A stretch of 64,000 nt of DNA from the NCBI GenBank assembly GCA_963210315.1, contig OY723279.1:1426001-1490000 (forward strand), written 5' to 3'. Of the stretch, positions 42,901 to 52,611 are shown in pieces (position 1 is the stretch's first letter; each line of letters opens with the position of its first letter). The notes beneath the pieces were generated by a model. The model made no database searches, was not told the DNA's origin, and saw only the letters and a list, made by a program, of their open reading frames with translations. This DNA comes from Rhynchopus euleeides (Eukaryota > Euglenozoa > Diplonemea > Diplonemida > Diplonemidae). Both the position numbers and the translations under genes were made by a program.

Positions 42901-45900
42901 ATTTGGACCCGGTGGACTGGCTGAGGCTTGCCGCAGGGGACGACCCCGACCCGAGCTGGCTGAAGCTGGGGCCTGATGGCGGCTACCCCGAGGAGAGGCC
43001 GAAGAACTATCCGGCGAGCGCGCCGTGGCCCCCGCCGAAGCCGAGGTCGAATGGGAGCAACGGGCTTACCCCAGAGTGGCTGCGGATTGCCGCAAACTCC
43101 GACGCGCCACTCGCGGAGAAGAAGCGTGCGATGGACGGGATGATGCTGTCTGCGGAGTGGCTCCGCCTCGGGACAGGGAATGATCCGGACCCCAACTGGC
43201 TCACCCTCGACGAGGATGGGGATTTCCCCGAGGAGAGGCCCAGCAACTACCCCGCGAACCTCCCCTGGCCTCCGCCGAAACCGCATGCCACCGCCCCGCC
43301 GGATTGGGTGAAGTTCGCCGTGGAGAACCCCGCCGTCCCGCCTCACCTCAAGCAGCGCGCTTTGGATGACGACCTCGACCCCATCGACTGGCTGAAGCTG
43401 GCATGCGGGGGCGACCCGGACCCGACGTGGCTGAACCTGGGCCCCGATGGGAATTTCTCCTCCCCTCCAAAGGGCTACCCCGCCACCGCGCCGTGGCCCC
43501 CTCCAAAGCCGAAGACAAAGCGCGACACCAACGTCTCCGAGGAGTGGCTGAAGATCGCCCTCACCTCCGACGCGCCTCTCGAAACGAAAAAGCGGGCGCT
43601 CGACGGAGACCTCGACGCCCCTGAATGGCTCCGCCTCGCCACAGGTGGGGAGCCAGAGCCGAGCTGGCTTGCGTTAGACCCCGAGGGGCACCTCCCCGCG
43701 AAACGCCCTGCGGGCTACCCTGCCAGCCTCCCTTGGCCCCCTCCGAAGAAACGGGAGGGCGCGGTCCCTGTGGAGTGGTTGAAATTCGCCATGGCGCAGC
43801 CCATCCCCGATGAGAAGAAGCAGGGCGCCATCGACGGGGAGCTGGACCCTGCGGAGTGGCTGCAGATCGCGGCGGGGAAAAACCCGATCGACCCGACGTG
43901 GCTGAGCCTCGGGGATGACGGGCAGTATGCCTCGGAGAGGCCGAAGAACTACCCTGCGGGCGCGCCGTGGCCACCCCCGCCTGCTCTGTACCCTGGAGGG
44001 AGGCGGAAGAAAACCGATGCAGACATCACCCCTGAGTGGCTTCAGATTGCGCTCGACAAAGGCGTGTCGGATGAGACCCTCCGCAGAGCCCTGCGCGGCG
44101 ACATCGCACCTCAGGAGTGGATCCGCATCGCGATGGACGGGAGGGACCCGGAGCCACTGTGGCTGCAGCTCAGGCCTGATGGGGAGTTCCCCGCGCAGAG
44201 GCCGAAGGGCTACCCACAGCACCTCCCCTGGCCCCCGCCGAACGCGAGGAGAGAGGGGTTGGATGACGGGCTCCCTGCGGAGTGGCTGCAGATCGCTCTG
44301 GATAAGGGCCACCCCGAGCTCATCGAGAAGGCGCATGCCGACGAGCTGGACCCCTATGAGTGGCTCCGCCTGGCGATGGACCCCGAATTCCCCGACGCGA
44401 TGTGGCTGCAGGTCGGGCCCGACGGAAGATACCCCAAAAAGCCCCCTCCGGGTTACCCCGCAGAGCTCCCGTGGCCCCCGCTTTACCCAAGGCCTGGGCC
44501 CCAGCCCTCCCCGCGCGGCTCCCCCAGGGGGTCGCCCCGGGGGTCCCCGCGTGGGTCTCCGAGGGGTTCACCCCGCGGCTCCCCACGAGGGACACCCAGA
44601 ACGACCCCCAGGTCACCCAGATCGACGGCGGGGGGTCGGGGCCTGGAGAGCGACTACGAGCTGCCCCCGGAGTGGCTTGCGGTTGCCCTGGAGAGGAATG
44701 TCCCGCTGGAGACGATCCGGAAAGCACAGAGGGGCGCTCTGAAGGACACCGACTGGCTCCGCATCGCGAATAACGGACGTGACCCCCTGAAGGGGTGGCT
44801 GAGGCGGGACCCCGATGGGAGGCTTCTGGGGAGGAGACCGGACGGGTATCCAACGGATTTGCCGTGGCCCCCCCCGCATTCTGCAGTGGAGTATGAGCTG
44901 GATCCAGAGTGGCTTTCCATCATCTTCGAGAAGAACGCGACGAAGGCGCAGATCAAACGCGCGATGAACGGCGACATGCCTCCCGCAGAGGTCCTCCACA
45001 TCGCCCTCGGGGATGACCACAAGCTGAACCCCGCGTGGCTCCGCCTCGATGAAAACGGGGAATACCCTAAGAAGAGACCTTCTGACTACCCTCCTCACCT
45101 CCCATGGCCTCCTCCAAAGCCTAAAAGGAAGCAAGCTGACCCAGGCGTCTCCGTCGACTGGCTCAGCGTCGCGATGGATAAGGGCGATGAGGAGACACGC
45201 CAGAGGGCACTCCGTGGAGAGCTCCGCCCGCGGGAGTGGATTAAGCTCGTGACAGGATCGGAGGATGTCCCTGAGGAGTGGTTGGATGGGAGCATGACAT
45301 CTCGGGGGAGGCCGACGGGTTATCCCCCGGATGCGCCTTGGCCTCCTCCTGAGCAGACCTACGACCCGGCGTGGGAGTATCGGAATAAGTGGATGAAGCA
45401 CGCCATGGCGCACTGCGGGGCGAAGTCGATCTTCCAGATGTACCAAAAGGACATGATAACCCCCGAGGACTGGATCCGCCTCGGCCTCAAGGGGGGCGAG
45501 CCGAAGAAGGAGTGGCTGGTGACAAAACCCGACGGGAGCTTCCCGGAGAAACGCCCGGCGGATTACCCCAAGGATCTCCCCTGGCCTCCTCCGCCTGCAG
45601 AGGCGACACCCGGGGGGGCGATGCCACAGAAGAAGAAAGCAGCCCCGAAGGTTGGGAAGAAGCAGAAGGCGGGTGTGAGCTTTGCCCCAACAGGTGCAGG
45701 TGCCGGTGCCGGGCCTGATGAGGATGCTGCGGTTCCGACGGAGTGGCTGTCCCTCGCATTCAACGACTCGAGCCTCGACGACGCGCAGCTGAAGAAGGCT
45801 GTGAAGGGCGAGCTGTCCCCCAGGTCGTGGCTGAGCCTCGCTGCCCGAGGCAACATCATCCCCCCGGAGTGGCTCGGGGCAATGCCGAAGTCTGGAGGCG

Positions 45901-48900
45901 CGTGGGCTGCGCAGCGGCCCAAGGGATACCCTCAGGATATGCCGTGGCCCCCCCCGAAGTGCAAGGTGGAGTCAGGTGCGCCGGGGTCGGGGCGTGCTGC
46001 GGAGGATCTCCCTGCGGTGACGCTGAGCCCGGCGGGGACGCCGGGGAATAACTTCCTGGCCCCGCCGAAGAGCGAGGAGGACACGCTGCCCGCGGTGTGG
46101 CTGAACCTCGCGTTCGGCAACCTGAGGCAGGCCGACACCGCGGATGGGGCGGCGCAAAAGAAGCGGCTGCAGCCGGAGCAGCTGCCCAGCGTGCTGAACA
46201 ACGACCTGCCGCCTGTGGAGTGGCTGCAGATGGCGAACGGCGGGGCGGAGATCCCGGAGCACTGGCACAGCATCATCCCAGGCCCTGGGCAGTCGTGGCC
46301 TGAGGTGCCTCCGGCGGACTACCCTGTGACGGCGCCGTGGCCCCCGCCGAAGCCGAAGTCGTATGTTAGTGGGGAGGGAGGGGGGAAGGGTTGTGCAGTG
46401 TTGTGAGCTGTCTCTTTGTGTCTTGTTTTTTTCTCCCCCCCCCCCCTCTCTCTCTCTCTCCCTCCCGAAGCGCCGCTAGTCGCACCGCCTACACCACCAC
46501 ACACCCCCTGACAACAGGAACGGCTTCAAGTGCGAGGTGTGGGGAGACGACCAGGGTGGTCTCAACACCGCGCGCTCGACTGGCGGCATCGCAGATGAGT
46601 ATGTTGTCATGTCATCAGGGCGAAAAGGCGGGGCGGGCGGGGGCGGGATTGCTTGGGGGTTGGGTAGTGCACCCAAGGCAACAGCAAACTCGTCGCAGCC
46701 CCTGCAAGCCTCCGGCATGAGGGGGCCACCGCCGTGCCTTGGCCTCATTCCCTCTCTCTCACTCTCTCTCAACCTCCCTCCTCTAGGTTGCTTTGACGTG
46801 TGAATATCCCCGGAATGAAGATACCCGCACTCCCTTCTCACACACACACACACACTCTCTCTCTCGAAACTTGTTTCACCCCAACACACCCACACACCTT
46901 TTTCTTTGCCTTTCCCGCCACAGGCTGCTGATCGGGACAGTCCCGATGATGCAGGGCTACGCCCCAGGCACAGAGGAGCCGAAGGAGAAGGTATGCTAGA
47001 TGATGTCTCGTCTCGTCTCGTCTCGTCTCGCGGTGGGTGGTGGAGGCTGGCGGGCTGGGCGGCGCCCCTCATATGCGCACCCTAACCCTGTGCCTTTCCC
47101 CCGTTGGGGGTGTGGGAATCAGCACGCCCCCAGGCGCCAACTCTGCCATGCCATGCAACCCCCGCCCACAGAAGCCTGCGAAGTGGACCAACAACGGGCT
47201 GCAGGAGTTCCAGGACCAGCTCATGATGGGCACCACGGTGCAGCCCGAGGCTGAGCAGGACAAGCCCTACCGCCAGGAGGAGTCCCACTTGATTTACTTC
47301 AGGGAGAACGCGCCTGGGGAGGAGACGAAGCCTGTGCACTTCGTCGATGCTGACAACTTCCAGAACGTATGTTGGGGTGGTTGCCGTTGGGTGGTGGTGG
47401 GGGGGCCCCGCTCTGTGCCAAGTAGTCCAAACACACACACCGGCTGCAGATCTCTGAGTTCCGTGCAGGGGTGAGGCATTTCCTGCAGTTCCGAGGCCCT
47501 GTCGATCAGGTGCTGCTGCAGGTGAAGAAGCGTGGTGACTTCAACGACCTGGTATGTCTTGGGTGTATTTGGTGACGATCCGGCGGGAAAGCGCAGCGGG
47601 AGTCGCGGTGGGAGGGGGGAGGGGAGCGGAAGAAATTTTCCGGGGTTGAAGCTTTGGGGGGGGGGGGGGATTCACACCCTCATCGCCTGCTGCGGACAGG
47701 GGTGCTTACCAACCCAAAGTGAAATGTGGAGTCGTGACACTCCCCCCCTCTCCCTGAACCCCACCTACACCGCCAACCTTCAGGAAGAGATCGAGAACCA
47801 CCACCAGTGGCCACTGCGGACGTCGCACCAAAACCCTGTGATTGTGACAATCTTCGACCTCTACAAGCCCCGCGCCAAGAAGCAGACGCTGAAGGTGCGC
47901 GGGAACCAGCTGCGCCTCGGCCTGACGACCGACATCAACCGCAGGGCGCTGCTGAACTCCAGCTCGCGCCAGCCACAGTCGCAGAAGCCCGCCGTGCGCA
48001 ACCTCCTGAAGCAGGCCTCCTCACGCATGATCAGGGCTGCCGCAGCTGCGCCTGTCGTGGCGACTGCCGCCAAGACACGCCACGGCCGCCTGTCTGTTGA
48101 GGACCAACCGCCACTGCAAGAGAAGCCGCCCGCCGCCGAAGCGAGGCGCCCGCAGTTCTCGCGCCTGCCGCCCATGTCGGAGGCAGGGAAGAAGATGCCG
48201 GCCGCCTTCGACACCGACAGCGAATCGGACTCGGATGTGGACGGAGAGGTGTTGGTGCCTGAGCTGGGCATGACCATCGAGAGTGCCTCGAAGCAGCGGC
48301 CCACCATGGCACACGGCGGGCTGAAGGTGTCGCTGGCACAGGGGCCTGCTCATGAGTGCGGGATCCGCACCGGTATGATTTGCTGTTGGCTTTGGGGATG
48401 GGGGGGTTTATTTGCAGCGGTGGAAAAGCTAGTGAAATCCATTGGGAGAGTCAGCATTAGAAGGGGGGGGTATCAAACGACACGTTGGTGCTTCTTCGAA
48501 CCGCTGAAACTTCTATGAGATACCCCCACACACCACCACTCCCACACAGGCGACGTGGTGCTCGAGATGAACGGGCGCCCCATGAAATCCCCTGGCGACG
48601 TGACGAAGCTCATCAAACACCTGAAGAAGGAGGAGAACACCAACCCCATCAGCATCGTGCTGAACCGGAGCGGGGCTGGGGGGCGTGCGACGATCCTTGT
48701 CCGCCCTCAGATGGGAGGGACGGTCCCTGTGGTGCCGGAGCTGAAGCGCGACATGTCGGAGTTCAAGCTCCCGACGCTGGGCGACATGTTCAAAAAGATG
48801 GCCGGCAGCCAGACCCCGGGCCGCCCGCCGCCGCAGGGCGCGGGCCTGCCGCAGCTTAACGTGTCGGCGGCGCAGCTGACGGTGCCGCAGGCGGCGCCCG

Positions 48901-49262
48901 CCTCCTCCAGCACGAACATCCCGCAGCCCGGGCGCTCGCCCCTCATGCGCCGCGGTTCGATGGCGCTCTCCCGCCGAGGATCCGCGATCAACCTGCTCGA
49001 CAGGCCTAAACTCGGCCTGGGCGGTGGCGGCGGCGGCGGCGGCGGCGGCGGTGCTGCTGGGCTGGGCCTGGGCCTGGGAAGCGGTGGTGGTGGTGGCGCC
49101 AACCTGGCAGCCTCCGGCGGCATCGACTCGCTGGCACCCCCTCCGACCCGCGGGGGTCTCCTCGCTGTCCCGGGTGACGCCCCGGCGCCGCAGCGCCCCG
49201 CTGCGCAGCCGGAGGGCGGCCTGTCGCTGTCCATCCCGACCCTCGAGATCCAGAAGGATTAG
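30987..49262 (+). CDS. Giant GH81-like / glycosidase-like / GT48 beta-1,3-glucan synthase / repeat / PDZ protein
   Basis: Seven exons (30987-46360, 46518-46598, 46924-46990, 47172-47366, 47450-47551, 47784-48372, 48550-49262) total 17,121 nt and 5,706 aa, with every junction in phase. Order: signal peptide (1-20); GH81-like region (about 40-650; FPTGKWWMDF, RNFDWYTG); a second glycosidase-like barrel (about 730-1065; IMWNLE, SEWADQYW); TM (about 1083-1106); two beta-rich stretches; an FKS1_dom1-like block (about 1360-1520; TIWQLGEQMTLFAGHWLSWN); TM block 1 (about 1540-1875); the GT48 catalytic core (about 1985-2490; IVPVYGE, IIQTVDCNQDGYFEESLKL, RMHYGHPDYFD, INLNEDIYAGY, GKGRETNF); TM block 2 (to about 2670); an EF-hand-like helical region (about 2840-2930); TM block 3 (about 3020-3200); about 21 WPPP repeats (about 3290-5124); and a C-terminal PDZ domain (about 5440-5535). 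Known for GT48: UDP-glucose to beta-1,3-glucan at the plasma membrane. The GH domains would face outside, while the repeats and PDZ are cytosolic. Confidence 0.88.
40860..46360 (+). repeat. ~21 tandem ~87-residue WPPP repeats within the giant protein
   Basis: Each unit runs P-x-E-W-L-x-x-A ... D-(P)-x-x-W-L-x-L ... G-x-x-P-x-x-x-P-x-x-Y-P-A-x-x-P-W-P-P-P-K-P. The conserved tryptophans and the closing PWPPP recur about every 260 nt. Unit 3 has a variant end (GYPPPKGK) and unit 15 ends WPPLYP. Unit sequences differ in codon choice, so the array is functional rather than a young satellite. I do not recognise the repeat as a named domain. It follows the last membrane block and should be cytosolic. 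Confidence 0.85.
46361..46517 (+). other. Intron 1 of the giant gene
   Basis: 157 nt, GTATGTTAG...GACAACAG, phase 2. It removes the stop codon at 46404-46406 that would otherwise end the glucan-synthase frame, and splices the last repeat (PPPKPKS) to NGFKCEVWGDD. Confidence 0.7.
46599..49262 (+). other. Downstream introns and PDZ-coding exons of the giant gene
   Basis: Introns are 46599-46923, 46991-47171, 47367-47449, 47552-47783 and 48373-48549. Donors are GTATGTT, GTATGC, GTATGTT, GTATGTC and GTATGA; acceptors all end CAG. The exons encode EVWGDDQGGLNTARSTGG, a conserved-looking segment KPVHFVDADNFQN, a basic Arg/Gln-rich region, then the PDZ domain split by the last intron (GGLKVSLAQGPAHECGIRTG | DVVLEMNGRPM, with LNRSG closing it) and a Pro/Gly-rich tail. 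If a separate promoter or trans-splice site exists in intron 1, this would be an independent PDZ gene; I see no suitable ATG for that. Confidence 0.7.
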
Positions 49263-49389
49263 GGCGCAAAAGAATAGAAGAGAATGAGGGAAATATCGGA
49301 TTTGGATGACTTTATCATCCCCCGCCCCCCCCCCCCCCCTCCTCCCCCCACTCGGGCAGTTTTGTGTGTACAACGTGCGGGGGGGGGGG

Positions 49390-51080
49390 TAGGGGGGGTC
49401 ATAACATGGTTGCATAGCGGCCGTTTTAAAAAATCCCTTGTATTTTGTGGACTTGCAAAAACGGCCGCTGATTTTCAGCATTTTAAAAAACGGCCGTTTT
49501 TTTTACCTGGGAATTTTGTATGGGGCGTGGGTCAGCAGGCGAGATCCCACCACCAGGAGTGCCTCCCCACTGCAAGGGATACCCTGCAGCAAGCATTGTG
49601 AGCGCGCCTTCAAGTATGATGCGAAGAGTTCAGACTTCGTGGACCACTTTGACGGACCGCGCCATATCAAGAAGAAGAAGAACGCAGCGTTGAAAGTGCA
49701 GAGCCAGGGAAACAGCTGGCGCTGTCGGAGTGCGATACCCTCAGTGGCAGGCTTGCAACTTCGGATCGCCCGGGGTGCGTTGTTCACCGGATCACCGGCT
49801 GGCATGGTGCATGATGCTGTCAAGAAGTGTGTCCCGAGGAGGGGCTGAACATGGTTGCGGCCAATCTAGGCACGTGTGTCGTGGATGACCGTGCAGGCAG
49901 AGGTGGGTGTCGCTCACTGGCATCAGGGCTCTTCCGACAGAGCTTTCCCTTGATATCGGCGACAGCACCCCGGCTGAGAAGGACACCGCCTTCGCTGATT
50001 TATTCCCGAAGGCACGGGCGATCATCCCGGGCAATATGCAGCACCAGCTGGATGGGTTCACGACCGCACTGGCGCTGAAGGATGTGCTGTGCCACATCTC
50101 TGACGCAGCTGAGAGGGAGAAGCAGGCGAGCAAGACGGCACCACCGGCCGTGCGATCCCGCTTCTCTCCGACACACACTACCTGCACCGCTTGAGTGGAT
50201 CTGCACCTTGCACCACGTCCCCGGGCATTCATACAATCTTCCGGGCCCGCTGCAGGACAGCGGCCCTGCTACGTGTGCGTTGCTTCTGCGGTTGGCAGAG
50301 ATGCCCACGAAATCGCTGGGCTCGAGTCCCACCTGCAGGCCGCCGTCCGCCTGACGGCACCCCTCGCATCGCTGCTCCAGAAGTACTGCGATGCGCAGCT
50401 GGGTGTGCCAACGGCGTGCCCCTGTCGATGCAGTGTACACCGACATTGAGAATGTCATCGAGAAAGTGTCTGAGGTGGGGAAGTACGACCCCCCAGTGCC
50501 CCTGGCAGGGGAGCTGGCCTGGGCTGGCGACCGCAGCTGCGCAGAAGGTGGGACGGCACGGAATCAGGGAAGTCCTTCTGGTTTGCGGTCCGCCGTCTGT
50601 GCCCGAGCGCGTACGGCCGCATGGGTCGTAGGGGTGTCAGAACCCCGGTGCCACCTCCCCTCTGTTTCGGGGAGGTCACGAGCGGGGCCTGGGTGATCTA
50701 CGACTAGGCCACCACGTTCCGAGGGTGTGCTGGATTTCTGGGACAACCCGGGGGCGAACCGGGCTGCTACACTCCTCTCTGCTCTCGGGTGTCTGCTGCT
50801 TGTCGAGCGACAGGCAGGGCGGAAGCCATTTTTCTTTGTACAGTCGACAGAGAATCGCAGTGCCCAATGTCATGTGCAGGCAACAGGGAGTTGTCAAGTG
50901 TGTTTCCTCAGCTCGGTACGGTAAGCAGGAGGCGAATCTCCAAAGGAAAATAGGAGGGGGAAAAAAACGGCCGTTTTTTCGCCAACAAAACATGAAAACG
51001 GCCGTTTTTATATTTCGGTAGCGGGAACTGAGGTAGTGAATTCTCAGAAAATCCACTCCCTCCATGACGGCCGTTATGAC
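49390..51080. mobile_element. TIR element with ACGGCCGTTTTT subterminal repeats (decayed hAT-like)
   Basis: The left end is TAGGGGGGGTCATAAC (from 49390). Inverted ACGGCCGTTTTT words occur at about 49418-49502 and again at 50965-51075, where the element ends CCGTTATGAC at 51080. The outer part TAGGGGGGGTCATAA is mirrored not here but at the right end of the neighbouring element (TTATGACCCCCCCTA, ending 52614), so the two may form one composite. The interior carries a broken transposase on the + strand. Confidence 0.6.
49555..50560 (+). pseudogene. Decayed hAT-like transposase
   Basis: Pieces in different frames occur in the expected order. First is a zinc-finger-like segment (CSKHCERAFKYDAKS...HFDGPRH, about 49585-49670). 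Then comes a middle piece (TAFADLFPKARAIIPGNMQHQ, about 49980-50045). Last is ESHLQAAVRLTAPLASLLQK followed, after a frame change, by VYTDIENVIEKVSEV (about 50330-50480). The last part parallels FVRAAAPVRAALSRYSNAQ...YAEVEELIDILQ of the gene at 60601-62665. Several frame changes and stops make it non-functional. Confidence 0.45.
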
Positions 51081-51085
51081 ACTAT

Positions 51086-52606
51086 GTCATAAGCCCCCCT
51101 AAAAACGTACGAAAACCAAAATTTTCAACATACCATCAGAACCGCCCTAATACCTGATCTGACCCGAAAATCCGACCCATACCCCCCCGGAAACTGTCTG
51201 GGGCCCACTTGTGACACCTGATACGCACTTTTGTGATGATTTTTTGGGGTCCTAAAAAATGTACCTCAGTTTCGTACCTTGCCTTTGTACCTGAACCACT
51301 CCCGACCGCATTATTTCGTTCTTTGCCTTTTCTTCTGCGGTGGTTCTGGCTCAGGTGGCACGCATGTTGCCTTCCCCAGTGCCTCGGCAAGGTCTTTCTT
51401 GACCTGATTAGTGGGAATGTTGTGTTGTTGCGTCAGCAGAATGAGTTCAGCCACCTTCTGGGTGTAGTACTTCGATCGCATATGGGTCATTGTGAGTACT
51501 TCGTACGCCTGGGAGGCTGCATCGGCATTAGTAGGCAGCGTTGTAGATGCTTTTGCTTCGTCGATCTTAGCCTGTGAAGGCACGATTGGGATATTGTACG
51601 CCCTGAGAGCCGAAGTGGTTATGATTGTGCTGTGTAATTTGCGCCCCGCAGGATATGCACACCACGCAGTCTCGACAACACGTATGAGAGTGTACCATGT
51701 GGGGACTCAACAAGGTCATTGGATCGGCATCTGCCTGCCGACTCAGCCCCCACACAGTGCGACCGCAAGGTCGCCAGGGATGTCTCAACGCCAGGGGAAT
51801 ACCCTCCCCTGGCGTTGTACAACCCTACTCTCAACCCTCGGGTCCTCTCCTGGAGGCGGTGGTGGCGGGCCCGCAACGCTTCGTACTTCCGGTACAGACT
51901 GGGGTAGTCTGCCCGGCTGACCCGCTCATTGCTTCCTAGATCATCTGCTGCTCTGGAGCTGCCATCACTCTCACTGCCCACATCAGTTGGTGTGGGGGTA
52001 GGAGCAGGACGAGTGGGAGGAGTAGGAGTGCAGGTGACATCTTTCTTGGCTAGCAAGGAACGCCGCTTTTCCCGCACGTGCGTGCAGTTGATGCACCACT
52101 GCATATATCTGTCGTCACCACGTCCCACTCGCTCTCCTATGTACCCAGCCCGACGGAGCGCCCGAAATAATGTCGCCTCACCGATGTCGTGTGCCGTTTT
52201 CTTTTTACGCAGGTCTGCCACAACGCTCTCTGCCGAGACCCCGCACATCTCCCGTTTGGCGAGCGTCTTTCGAGCAAGGTACTCCTCTGCAGCAGCATCT
52301 GACACCTCTGCGAGGCCCTGGGCACGCGGCATGTGTTGCTCGGCGTGCTGAGTGAGCGTAGTGACACCCTTCCCTTGCAAAGAACGAAATAATGCGGTCG
52401 GGAGTGGTTCAGGTACAAAGGCAAGGTACGAAACTGAGGTACATTTTTTAGGACCCCAAAAAATCATCACAAAAGTGCGTATCAGGTGTCACAAGTGGGC
52501 CCCAGACAGTTTCCGGGGGGGTATGGGTCGGATTTTCGGGTCAGATCAGGTATTAGGGCGGCTCTGATGGTATGTCGAAAATTTTGGTTTTGTACGGGCT
52601 TATGAC
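51086..52606. mobile_element. 1.5-kb element with ~240-bp terminal inverted repeats
   Basis: The ends GTCATAAGCCC...CGTAC (51086) and GTACGGGCTTATGAC (52606) start nearly identical inverted repeats of about 240 bp (51086-51329 and 52372-52606). They contain AAAACCAAAATTTTC and CCGACCCATACCCCCCCGGA, among other shared blocks. The left TIR has a 10-bp insertion near its tip. The interior encodes two minus-strand frames. The high similarity of the two TIRs suggests a young insertion compared with its neighbours. Confidence 0.85.
51311..52470 (-). CDS. Unknown element-encoded protein (two frames, possibly spliced)
   Basis: Frame 1 (52470-51619, 283 aa) opens inside the right TIR. Frame 2 (51583-51311) closes with a TAA inside the left TIR. 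A GT...AG intron from about 51667 to 51568 would join them in phase 0 (SYVLSRLRG | AKIDEAKASTT). Visible parts: a helical segment with AHDIGEATLFRALRRAGYIG, which could be a helix-turn-helix; RYMQWCINCTHVREKRR; a Thr/Pro-rich linker; an Arg-rich stretch (RKYEALRARHHRLQERTRG); and a C-terminal basic nuclear-localisation-like KKRQRTK. I see no DDE/D, HUH, tyrosine-recombinase or polymerase motif. It may be a DNA-binding accessory protein or a new type of mobility protein. Confidence 0.5.
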
Positions 52607-52611
52607 CCCCC

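Noticed and set aside
46401-46406. TGA at 46404-46406 as the true end of the giant protein
   Set aside because: It lies in a phase-compatible GTATGTT...CAG intron followed by six exons that keep frame. The last codons before it (GEGGGKGCAVL) lose the repeat pattern.
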